NCBI RefSeq assembly: GCF_000182565.1
Contig: NW_015971537.1
Span: 903,299 to 967,298 of the forward strand
Direction: 5' to 3'
Source of the DNA: Spizellomyces punctatus DAOM BR117
Lineage: Eukaryota > Chytridiomycota > Chytridiomycetes > Spizellomycetales > Spizellomycetaceae
Length of the DNA stretch: 64,000 nt
This document shows positions 40,683 to 51,098 of this stretch, piece by piece. The translations under genes and the position numbers were made by a program. Below the pieces are notes generated by a model, which saw nothing but the letters and a program-made list of their open reading frames with translations, had not been told where the DNA came from and searched no databases. Positions within the stretch are counted from its first letter, which is position 1; each line of letters opens with the position of its first letter.

Positions 40683-42208
40683 CTACTTTTTTTCATGGTC
40701 CCCCTCGAGGATCCGGCGTTTTCTACGGGGATACCGATCAAGTACGGTAACGCCCGCTGTCTTTTTTGGGCGCCTCGGCTGTGGGGCCTCCTCACGTTTA
40801 CCCTCTAGCACAATATTCGACTTGTTCTCTACAGATGATACCAATCGATGTTCAAATTGGCGCAGGTCGGCGGTAAATAGCACCTGCGTGCGCTGATGAG
40901 TACATGACAGCAAAGGTTCCATTTTCAAAGTCACTTACTGAATGCGCCCATCCAGCGTGTGTCCCAAAGATCGTTCGAAAGCGATCCCCGATCGCTAAGT
41001 AGTTCTTTTGCGTGAGAGTTTTTGAAGCGAGGCCGGACAACTTGTAGTCTCTTTTCGCAATCTAGTGCGCAACTGTAATGTTTAGCTTCTGTCTCAAACT
41101 AATATCGACCCAAGATCACATTGCATACCTGCCATACATGCGTATCAACGGGTATCGCTCCTGGCTTATCCATGCTATACGTATCTATCAACAAATGCAG
41201 ACTACGAAACAAATATTCAAACCTCCGCATATACCTCATTAAACAGACACAGTCTGCAACCTTTGGTCCCACTAAATAAAATTTCAAATTCAAGAATAGT
41301 TATTGTCCATCATCTACCTGTAAGCTCGACTCGACTACTGCTTAGCTTACCACCAGCCAGCTTCAACAACTCATCCCTGCATTCTTCATATGGCAAATTT
41401 CTCAATCCTCTTAACCAGGTTTCGTCATGGTGCTCCATGATGTACCTCGCCGTTTGCGATATGTATTTTGCACGGTAGCCGAAACCAAGCTGCCGCAACT
41501 CGTTTTCCACATTTTCTTGTGCAAGACGCGCCACCGTCGGAAAGCTATAGAAGGGCTTCGATATCTCATCAACAGTACCGATCTCGGTTCCATAATGTTG
41601 ACATAGTTTGCTAACCTAAAGATGGCACATAAATGACGGGAAGCTTTATGAAAGGGAAAACTGGCTATTGTAATACCATTGTAGTGATTCGCTGAATGTT
41701 GTTGTTTGAGGTACAAATGAACGTGAACAAATTTTCTACCGGATCTTGCCTTCAAGCGAAAGCATGTCAAAATATATATATATATTTGTGGCGAGAATCG
41801 GATGTCGAGGTCTGCATACCTTAATATCCGGATGCCCATAAACCGTCCCGCCTTTTTCTCAAAGTTGGCATCCGTCCGCCATTGTTTATACAGTTCCCCA
41901 AGATCTACATCAAGCTGAAAATAGTCTCTCAATAACTCCGCAACATCGCCGACATTATCGCCCGGTGTGCGATACAATATGTCGTCATCTACCTTGTCTC
42001 ACTGGTCAATACATGCAGAAACTGCCTGCCTATTTCTCGAAACGACAATATGCTCACCAGTCTGACGCAACGTTATTATGCGCCCCGACAATACACTCGT
42101 CCACTGATTATCTCCTGTGTTCACCCATCGGAAGCTTTGCCCACAGTTGAGGGTCGTGTCAAGACGGAGCTCTTCTGGTTTTACAGAAAGGCAATGCCAG
42201 GTGGTCAT
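40683..42208 (-). CDS. OGG1: 8-oxoguanine DNA glycosylase/lyase
   Basis: Eight exons: 42058-42208, 41820-41988, 41677-41749, 41351-41615, 41235-41271, 41129-41174, 40939-41061, 40683-40883; 354 aa (human 345). It removes 8-oxoguanine and nicks the abasic site in base-excision repair. Landmarks: [46 protein letters not shown], the helix-hairpin-helix GVGPKVADC with catalytic K223, and IPVDTHVW with D242; the K-D spacing of 19 equals that of the human K249-D268 pair. FTADLRQF follows and the C-terminus is basic (RRPKK, PRRKRR), a likely nuclear signal. The Fanzor element ends about 43 bp beyond its stop codon. Confidence 0.95.
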
Positions 42209-42685
42209 GGGGCGTACCGACAGACTGCGAGCAAGCCACGGCTTCAGACAATAAAGTGTAGGGCGAAAATGAGCCACGGTAGGAAGTCACACTGATACAA
42301 TCCTGAACGAAAATGGTGGATCGCTGGAAGTCATCGCTTGAAGCCCTGCATCTGTTGGTAGCACGTGATGCTTCAATTTATCTTTTTCCGGTTAAATTGC
42401 GTTCGGACCTCCTCCGACCACCGATTTTCCCAAGCTCTCAACGCAGCGACCACGACGGGCCGAGACAACGAGAAAGGAAGGAAAAGCAGCACTGGATCGA
42501 GATAGATAGCCAAATCTCTGGTGCATGCGATTTTTAGAATCTTCCAAAGGGTACGTGTGTTCTGAATGACACGGTCATGTTCAACATAAAACTGAGGAAC
42601 TTTTTTCGATATCGGGCTTTTGGCTGGAACAGGCTTTTGGTACCCTTTCTTGAGCCTTTTCGTTCGCCAATAGTCTGACCTGACC
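42209..42685. promoter_or_regulatory. divergent OGG1/PIF1 promoter region
   Basis: A CACGTG box at 42362-42367 lies 154 bp from the OGG1 start and 319 bp from the PIF1 start. No other gene is seen. Confidence 0.45.
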
Positions 42686-45143
42686 ATGCCAAATCCACGC
42701 GATATCGGGTTCAAACAACTGGTCCTTGACTTTTCGGCAAAACCAGGGAAGATGCCGCCTTCCTCTGAGAACGAAAAGAAGCAAGAAAAGAAGCAATCTC
42801 CACTTTCATCTTCGTCTTCCCTGGTGGACAGGACGGCTGCCTCCCCAACGTCTCGCTTTTCTCCATATGTGTCAAGGATACCCCCAACTATCTCTGGAGG
42901 TGCATTGGAGCACCGCGGACGAAATGCTTCTCTGGGCTTGAAGAAAAGCGCGAGTGGGTCAAAAATGGTCATTGATTTAACGGGCGATGAAAATCGGCAT
43001 ACAGATCCTCTGCTTTCTGTGCAGTACAGCAGCAACATTCCAGGAGAGGGTGCTGGGACTCTCGTTAATTTAACGACTGAAGGACTGACAGCTTCCGTCA
43101 TTCCATCAAAGCCAGATTTGGCTGCATACAAATATGCACCCTCAAACGCTACATCTATGTCCTCCGGGTGGTCGCAATCAACTTCAACCACCGTAGCTAG
43201 CACGACAATGACCCGTCTTATTGGTGCGAGCACTGCTGCCTCCTCGTCATCGAGATTCAAGCACCGCGAAGTAGAGCTCTCAAAGCATTTTTTAAAGAAT
43301 ACATTGGGTCAGGATGGTAGGACCAGATTAAACGTGGCATCAACAGCAAAGAGCACGATCCAGTTGTCAGAGGAGCAGGAAAATGTGGCGAAGCTGGTAG
43401 TTGATGGCCAAGAGAGTATATTCTTTACAGGGAGTGCCGGTAAGTGACTTAATATAGTTAAACGTTTTGAAAGATGTTCAACCTTCAAGGGCAATGACAC
43501 AATTGATGATGCAGGAACGGGGAAGAGTGTACTGCTTCGAGAATTGATAAAACGTCTGCAGAGTAAATACGCAAAGGAGGAAATAGCAATTACAGGTGAC
43601 AGTAACAGGTACACCAGTTCTCGCATTCTCTTGCTGACCCAATTGTAGCCTCTACAGGGATCGCTGCTTGCAACATTGGTGGCATTACCTTGCATTCCTT
43701 TTCTGGTTGTGGTATAGCAAAAGGTATACACGCACTGTCGTCACTGGATGAATCAAACCACCCATTCTCTTCTCTGCATCCAGAGACGGCAGCAGTGCTC
43801 GCACAACGTGTCATAGCCAATAATCGGTCCAGTACACGGTGGCGAAGCACCAAGGTTCTAATAATCGATGAGGGTGAGGACTAGAAACATATTTGGTTTT
43901 ATTCGTGATGAAGCGTGTTCTTTGTCTCGAACTAATGATTATGATGTAGTATCGATGGTTGAAGGAGACTTTTTTGATAAACTGGAATACGTTGCCCGCT
44001 CAGTACGTCGCAGTCAGAAGCCATTTGGAGGAGTCCAGGTAGATAACATGGCCACTCAGCTACAACTCATCAACGACGGTGGCTTTGCTCACATCGCTTC
44101 AGCTTGTTATTTGTGGGGATTTCCTGCAACTTCCTCCAGGTGCGTTGAATGGTTATTGGCGCCCTTGATTTCCATTGCCCAATGCAGGCAGCACTCATAT
44201 CCCCACATAGTCTCCAAAAACGCTAGATACGCTTTTGAAGCCACGAGCTGGGGAAACTGCGTAAAGCGAACAATACAGGTAGCTTAACTGCGGCAAGAAA
44301 CTCTATCATCGCAGCTAACATGTAAGGCTCGCTAAATAGCTGAACCACGTGTTTCGGCAACGGGATTCCACCTTTGTCAATCTCTTAAACGAGATGCGCA
44401 TCGGAGTAGTATCACCAGAATCAGAAAAGGTGTTGAGGAACCTATCCAGGGAGTTGAGATTTGAAGACGGATTGGAGGCAACCCAATTGTAAGTCAATTG
44501 GCTGATATGGTGTCCTGTACAAGAAAACATTCTCTGACATGCATCTGCTCGCTTAAGGTTTGCGCTCCGCAATCAAGTCGACCAGGCGAACGCTGCCCGC
44601 TTAGCCAACCTCCCTGGTCAAAGCAAGATATTCAAAGCTCAGGACCATGCCAAAACTGAGGCGGACCGAGCAAAGTTAAAAGATTTCATGGCGCCCGCCG
44701 TCCTCGAACTCAAACTAGGCGCCCAAGTGATGTTAATCAAAAATCTTGATGAAAAGCTTGTCAATGGATCGTTGGGCCGTGTCGCCTCGTTTGAAGAGAA
44801 GACTGGATATCCGGTGATTGAGTTCATAATCAACGGGAGCCCCAAGTACATGGAGATTACGAATGATGACTGGACGCTGGAGGTACCGGGTCAAGGTGTT
44901 GTGGCATCTCGAAACCAGGTACCCTTAATTTTGGCCTATAGTATGAGTATACATAAGAGTCAAGGGCAAACGCTTGAGAGGGTCAAGGTGGACTTGGGCA
45001 GAGTGTTTGAAAATGGGCAGGCTTATGTTGCCCTTTCGAGGGCTACCAGTTTGGAGGGATTGCAGGTTTTGAACTACTCCCGAAATAAAGTCAGGGTTGA
45101 TCGGAGGGTTGTAGAATTTCATAAAAAGTTAGGAACGGTTTAG
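42686..45143 (+). CDS. PIF1: PIF1-family 5'-3' DNA helicase
   Basis: Eight exons: 42686-43439, 43515-43595, 43649-43873, 43950-44038, 44103-44139, 44211-44278, 44340-44488, 44558-45143; 662 aa. PIF1 helicases act in mitochondrial DNA maintenance, G-quadruplex unwinding and telomerase removal. The first ~220 residues are disordered, S/P-rich. Helicase motifs follow: Walker A GSAGTGKS (about 249-256), ASTGIAACNIGG, HSFSGCGIA, Walker B VLIIDEVSM, the LVICGDFLQLPPV motif, LNHVFRQRD, LKLGAQVMLIKNL, and C-terminal SIHKSQGQTL plus YVALSRATSLEGL. All core motifs are intact. Confidence 0.95.
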
Positions 45144-45315
45144 AGGTTCAAGACCTGTCCACTTAATAGGAATATTAGAGTCACTTGCTTTGTTGTTTCT
45201 CAAATTATTCTTATTTAGACATTGTCTTTGCTAGATCATTATGAACAGTAACGGCATTATTATTAAATCAATTGTAGTATCATAATCATATTTTGCAATG
45301 CAACGTTGTCTGATG

Positions 45316-46837
45316 TCACTCATATGCCCTCCTTGGTGGAGTCGGTCCAATGACTTCTTCTTCATCCCTAAAAGGAGTTGCCGAGACATGGGTCACGTCT
45401 CCGGTCGAAGGTGCGTGAATTCCTCTGCGCTGAGGCTGTGGAGAAGATGGCAAGACTTCATCGTCGTCATCGGCGTCAGGTTCTTGTGTTGGATGCGACT
45501 GCTGTTGTTGGGTTGGATATTGCTGTGAGGGTATGGCTTGCTGTGACGTTCGCATTGATGCGCCACCACTCGTTCCCAAGTCGTCGTCTTCTTCATCGGG
45601 AGGACGGAGAGAGGCCAGGACAAAGTCGGCAGTGAATACATCCGGAGGCTGGGTTATGGTGAATATGATTGGGCTAGCGCATATACTACGCGTGAGTATC
45701 GTTCGTTCTTCCACGTCCACAAGACTGGGTTGCTTACCTTCCAGCATGATCAAAATACGCCGAGACTGGTTGATTCATTGCATCAGCAAAGGACAAGACT
45801 GTCTACATGAATCATTCATCAGTCTCGTATAACCTGTACCACTAGGAGTGCCTACCTTAAAGTCCTTGAGGCTGATAGTAAGATGCACATCATGCTGAAC
45901 GGAAAAAAGGTCAAAATCGTTTGTATCCACTTGAAGTTCGGTTTGAAGGGATCGGGATGTTGGGTCTAACCACATCATATGCATAGCAGGAGGCGATTGA
46001 TACATAACAGGCCCGAATAAAACGAACTTCAAAGCACACTCTTACCTTCAGCTTGAGCGTCCTCTGAGAAGCTTTTCAAACGCATATAATCACGTCCACA
46101 GCCCAGGGTAATCTCTTCCAATCTATGCCAGAAGCAATTTACCCAATCATGAGACAATTTCGACGAAATGGTCCATTTGTTTCTACAAGCGTTCTTTGTA
46201 TACAGGGCGGTCAGAGGATCGGTCGGTGCGTAATGAAGCTTGTGAGTTTTAGTAATGCCGTGTTTACAATGCAGGGTAATGATAAGACGGTCCTGGTCAG
46301 TCGCTGTAGATGTGATGGCTGTGGGAAGACTTAGGCGACAGCTTTCAATAGTCGTTGTGCTCGCTTTGGCGCGGAAGATGTTCAAGAGCGGCTAGTAAAC
46401 CAGGATGCATAAGACATACAAAACGAAGAAGAGGCATTCGATAATTGTCCCTATACTGACCTTTAGTAACACATGGCACCTGATAGGTCCCTGATCGTCC
46501 GCATTTCGCTTGGCAGAGTATGAGTCGAAGAAGGCTGGCTGGAGAGTGACGAGAACAAATGCGGAACGGGAGGCGTTGACTGTCGAAAGAACCAACTGGT
46601 TTGCACGAGTGAGAATGTGTTGTAAGTTGGCTGCCCCGTACACTGCCTACCTTGTTAACCCGGGCTTGTATGTAGAGGTCTTCACCAACTTTGTTCAACG
46701 TTTGAAGGATTTTTGCAAATGCTGCAGACGCGATGTTTCTGAAAGCGTTAGAGAGATGGTCTTCTGCATGCTGCGGTTAAAAAAGCAAGGAATGAATACG
46801 TACGTTTGAGTGCAGCTGCGGACAGGATGGCCTCCAT
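45316..46837 (-). CDS. RAD9: RAD9, 9-1-1 checkpoint clamp subunit
   Basis: Seven exons: 46800-46837, 46651-46738, 46461-46595, 46046-46391, 45856-45965, 45738-45802, 45316-45673; 379 aa (human 391). With RAD1 and HUS1 it forms the PCNA-like clamp loaded at damaged DNA. Landmarks: VGEDLYIQA, VLSTVNASRSAFVLVTLQP, LHCKHGITKTHKL, LEEITLGCGRDYMRLKSF, VHLTISLKDFK, TVLSFADAMNQPVSAYFDHA, and PIIFTITQPPDVFTADFVLA. The C-terminal ~100 residues are a disordered, D/E- and Q-rich tail, expected for RAD9 as the phosphorylated TopBP1-binding tail. It starts 170 bp from the divergent oxidoreductase. Confidence 0.93.
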
Positions 46838-47006
46838 CGGTGGACGAGCGAGCAAAATGCTGGCAGCTAGGGCTAGCACATCCATTAACCCCAAATGAGA
46901 CAAATGAGATCGAACACGTGATACTCCAACGTATGTAATTGGCAAGGTTTGCCAACGATCAGCAAGTTTAACTTGCTTTCCATCCAACAACGAGAGATCC
47001 TACGTT
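46838..47006. promoter_or_regulatory. bidirectional RAD9/oxidoreductase promoter with CACGTG box
   Basis: Only 169 bp separates the two start codons; CACGTG at 46915-46920 sits in the middle. Confidence 0.5.
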
Positions 47007-48336
47007 ATGCAAGCACTAACCCTCGCTAAGCCAGTGACGTCGACGTCTCCGAAATATGATCCTCTTGAATTGAAAACTCTCCCTGTGCCGACTCCCAGTG
47101 CTTCAGAAACCCTCGTCCGCATTCACGCGGCCGCATTAAATCATCGAGATGTGTTTATCCGCCAGGGATTATATCCGAAGATAAAGTATGGAAGCATTCT
47201 GGGGAGCGACGGAGCGGGTGTTGAAGTTGAGAGCGGGAAGAGGGTTTTGGTATGGTATCGGGCTCTCATTCAGTCTTTGCTTTTCGAGCACTTTCGTTGA
47301 GCATACTAGTGTGTCTTTTGTAGATCAACCCCTCCATGAATTGGGCGTCAGACCCGAGGGGTCCTGAACAACCTGAAAAGTATGGAATGCTCGGCCTTTT
47401 ACCTTTTCCAGGTACACCTGCAGTTACTGCGAGTCCACACTTCTTTGGTTTAATATCGATGGGAATTGCTATCAGGAACATTTGCGGAATACATATGCAT
47501 ACCAAAAACTCAAGTCCATCCGATTCCTGCACATTTGACTTTTACTCAGGCAGCAGCCCTTCCTCTAGCGGGCCTAACCGCTTGGCGAGCCACTATGACT
47601 AAGGGTCAAGTGCAACCCCACTCCACGGTATTGATTACCGGGGTTGGAGGCGGTGTGGCCCTTTTTGCAATGCAATTTGCTGTGGCAGCTGGAGCAAAGG
47701 TATTCGTTACAAGCTCCGACCCCGCCAAGATTGAGAAGGCAATCGAAATGGGGGCAACGGGAGGCGTCAATTATCGTGAAGGTGGGCAGATGGCTTAAAT
47801 TGAAGCAGCCGTCCTTGCGCAACGCGCTTATCCTCATATTTTACATTCCGCGGTATTCTCAGAGAATTGGGCGAAAACCCTTCTAACCCTCACCGGAGGG
47901 CAAGTTGACACAGTCATCGACAGCGCGGGTGGAGAAGCTTCTCTAGCGGCATATCTGAAGCTTCTTTGCGTAGGCGGCAAGCTCGTAACTTATGGCGCAA
48001 CGGTCTCGCCCACAGCTTCCCTCCTATTACCCACTGTTTTTCTAAAACAGATTTCCATACTCGGCACTACAATGGGCAACCAGGACGAATTCAAAGCGAT
48101 GTTGGAATTTGTGGAACGTCATCGAATCGTACCAGTCGTAAGCGACGTGTGGGAGGGCTTGTCGGAAGGGGAGGGCGCGTTTGAGTGTATGAGGTAAGAG
48201 GAAGCATCTCGAGTTGAGTCTTATTGACCAACTTAAGTAAGATACTTCTTTGTCGATTTTCAGAAAAGCAAAGCAATTTGGAAAGCTCGTTATACGCGTC
48301 CGTCCGGACGATGATTCCAATGGGCCAAAGCTTTGA
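47007..48336 (+). CDS. quinone oxidoreductase-like medium-chain dehydrogenase
   Basis: Exons 47007-47249, 47324-47411, 47476-47781, 47863-48193, 48264-48336; 346 aa. GroES-like N-domain with LNHRDVFIRQGLYP and LGSDGAGVE, then the nucleotide-binding fold VLITGVGGGVALFAMQFAV, AGAKVFVTSS, DSAGG, LVTYGAT, ILGTTMG. The zinc-ligand cysteines of alcohol dehydrogenases are missing, as in the NADPH:quinone/enoyl reductase branch; closest in feel to yeast zinc-type oxidoreductase YogA-like proteins. The substrate is unknown. Confidence 0.88.
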
Positions 48337-48769
48337 GCTGCCAAAGCAGCAGGAATTGTATCCTTCTGCAGAGTTTGTCACCATCAAAGATCCTTAATTG
48401 TCTCCCGTTAGTAGAGCATCGTGGAGTATAGATGTTGGCAGCAAGACATCCAAATTATGGCATCAATTATATTATTGGAGTGAAACCTGTTATGAGATTG
48501 GGTATTCGCCCTTAAAACTATTTGGAGCATTACTTTAGTGCATGCTACAAGGAAAAACTGTCAATTACAATAGTGGTATAGTCAATACTGGTATACGAGT
48601 GAAAACCCAGTGAGGTAAAAACAGGGTCGATCTCCAACCACTTCGTGACGCTGCGTGGTGGTGAGTAGATCACGTGCTTAGGACACTCAGGGAACAGGTT
48701 GGCAAGATCAGTTCTTGCCAATCTTCCAACATCTGCAAGTACCATCCTCTATCGCTGGACTTTCCTACA

Positions 48770-49356
48770 ATGGCCACTTCTTCTAGCAAGCCTGCTGTTG
48801 AAAAACGGCCCTCGGACCAAGAAATTGTTGCTCAGGTGGGTTTGCGTGATATGAGAGCAAAGGCTGGACCTAATTGGATTGGCTTACGTGCACCTAATAA
48901 CGACCTTGTAGATCAACAGTATGAAGCAAGAAATGAACGCCATCGCCCAAAAACTCGGTGAACTTGAAATGGAAAAGGACGAGCACCAGTAAGTTGCTCG
49001 CTTCTCGCTCCAGTTTAGCGCAGGCCCGCAGTCGATGAAAAGCTGCGACCTATTAGGCTTGTTGTGGATACAATCAGTCCACTGGAACCCGAACGTAAAT
49101 GCTTTAGACTTGTCGGAGGAGTATTGGTGGAGCGAACAGTTCAGGACGTGCTACCAGCTGTGAAGACGAATATGGACGGGGTGAGTGAGATAAGGAACGC
49201 AGGTCCACGCAGCCCTTCTCTAGTATAACCCCTACATATTTCCCATCACGCAAGATCCAAAATATCATTCAACAACTCGTTGCCCAATACAAGAAGAAGG
49301 AGCAGGATATGGAGGCATATCAAAAGAAGTGGAATGTACAGATCCGGGACCAATAG
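48770..49356 (+). CDS. PFD2: prefoldin subunit 2
   Basis: Exons 48770-48835, 48927-48988, 49057-49180, 49255-49356; 117 aa in this model. Beta-type prefoldin subunit of the hexameric chaperone handing actin and tubulin to CCT. Coiled-coil helix 1 (QEMNAIAQKLGELEMEKDEH), central hairpins LVVDTISPLEPERKCFRLVG and GVLVERTVQDVLPAV, then helix 2 IQNIIQQLVAQYKKKEQ. The acceptor of exon 2 is uncertain; the upstream TATGAAG may contribute residues in a slightly different splice. A CACGTG box lies 99 bp upstream at 48671-48676. Confidence 0.9.
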
Positions 49357-49666
49357 ACGAGGTTTTTTGTGAGGGTCATTTCCATCGCGCTGTGGTGTGA
49401 TTTGCGCAAATAGCATTGCGAGAGGTCACCCGGCGCAGGCTGCATCTCAGCTTTAGTGTATTGATACTTGTCGCGATCAACTAATATAGTGTATATATGG
49501 TACTTGCCGTCCTTAATTGCGGCTTGCCTTGTGCGTTCTGTATACCATGTGCATTCAGCAATGCCGTAATATGAACCAGTGTCCAAATCTCCTACTGCAA
49601 TTGATCAAGAAGGAGACATTCAATCTATTTACAATTAATAGCGCCGGGCACAAGGAGATATGTCCA
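49357..49666. other. spacer between convergent prefoldin 2 and THOC7
   Basis: Both 3' untranslated regions; nothing else recognised. Confidence 0.5.
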
Positions 49667-50586
49667 TCATGACAAATCCATGGCTTCTACGCGACGCTCG
49701 CTTAATTCGTCCTCCATGAGGACACCTTCTTCCTCTTCTTCCTGTACAGATGGTGTAGGAGCTTCTTCGTTTAGCTTCTCTTCCATAGCCCTTTCTTCCT
49801 CTTCTTCATGATCTTCCGTAATGGTATCTTGAAGCTCGTGAATCGCCGTAATGATAGTCAAGAGCTGCTTTCTGCGGAGATCACGTTTTATCCGTGTGCT
49901 CTGCGTATCCGCTTTCAATCGCTCGATTTTAGTCCGTAGTTTCAACGCATTTCTGAACCATTAGGTTCAACAAAGTGACGACGTTTTGTTGTTGCGTGTG
50001 AAAAAACCAACTCACTCTATACTTCTATTACGTGAAGGCAACTCGTTGATCTTTTGTGCTACCTCATCGTATTCCAACTTGTTGGCGCGAATTCTCTGGA
50101 CTTCCATGAGCCGCGCTTTCAGCAAGACTATTTCCTCTCTGCCTTTTCCAATTTCTTGCTCTGATCAAAAATAATGTGAGGCTCCGGCAGATATCAGATT
50201 CTAAACCAATGTATCTACCAATACGTGTCTTTTCCTCTTCATACAGCTGGATCTCTCGATTATTCATATCATGTATCAGCTGGTGTTTCTGTAAGCCGAC
50301 TTCGAGTTGCGACAGGTCCGTGAGCACCTGATTACTGGATGGAGCGGTTTAGAGGAGCCGAACAAGGGCAATCGCTCAAGCTGGATTCTTACACTTCGCT
50401 GTCCTTGCCAGATGCATTTTGCGAAACATAGCGGAGAAAGCACTTTTTGAATGCCCGGTTGTCGAGCAGAATACGATTTCGTACTATGGTGTCTGAGGAA
50501 AGCAGATCAGCTGTCAGTCATGACAACTCACAGATAAAAACATGTTACCAAAGCAGTAAGACCATACCTTCTGAGACGGTGGTCAT
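49667..50586 (-). CDS. THOC7: THO complex subunit 7
   Basis: Five exons: 50568-50586, 50395-50492, 50219-50327, 50016-50160, 49667-49952; 218 aa (human 204). THOC7 is a coiled-coil subunit of the THO/TREX complex linking transcription to mRNA export. Landmarks: DTIVRNRILLDNRAFKK, HQLIHDMNNREIQLYEEE, IRANKLEYDEVAQKINELP and LRRKQLLTIITAIHELQDTI, collinear with the animal protein. The C-terminus is E-rich and longer than in human. Confidence 0.9.
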
Positions 50587-51098
50587 GATAGATCCAGTTG
50601 ACGAGCTTTCGTCAACGTTGTCGCTGAGAGGCTTAGTGCATCCACCTGGCGATGTGGCGTGGATGTGGCTGCCTGCGCTTACATACAGCACCAAGCGACA
50701 TTTAATGTCAGCCAGCCGTCTTTTGGCACTATCGTAACATGATATTATCCACTGCTCTAACACACATAAGGCTTTGTTATGATATGCCAGAGCGTCAAAC
50801 GAGCTGACTACGTAATTTCTGAACATCGTTCAGGACGGTCCCAAAGTTGCTGCGAGCAAAGGTACGAGCTCAAATCTCTCAACTGGCGTGTGCTGAGCTC
50901 GTCAACATTGGGCGATGGTCTTTTATGGTTCAGCTGGCCCTTCTGTAAATAATCATTTATATCGTTGTTACTGGCATCTGCTCACAGTCCAATGCTGATG
51001 TGGCTGGTACAGGATGAACAGGTGACATCTTTTCTGTGCTTAGTCGCGCGGTTGTGGTTGACGCTCGATCGCCCACCTTTCTTCCTACAGTGTGGGCC
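50587..51098. other. divergent THOC7/NSUN6 upstream region
   Basis: No separate gene is supported; ORFs on either strand lack family resemblance. Confidence 0.45.

Larger units (their letters stand above)
40535..40690 (+). ncRNA. candidate Fanzor guide RNA (fRNA/omega-RNA) region
   Basis: By analogy with TnpB and Fanzor, the guide RNA should start near the ORF end, run to the right end of the element and continue into the flank as guide. Here 40574-40579 (GAACCG) pairs with 40589-40594 (CGGTTC), and the right inverted repeat folds by itself (40609-40612 with 40636-40639; 40617-40619 with 40630-40632). The guide would be the flank from 40642 (TCAATATAAAGG...). Exact ends are inferred, not seen. 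Confidence 0.55.
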
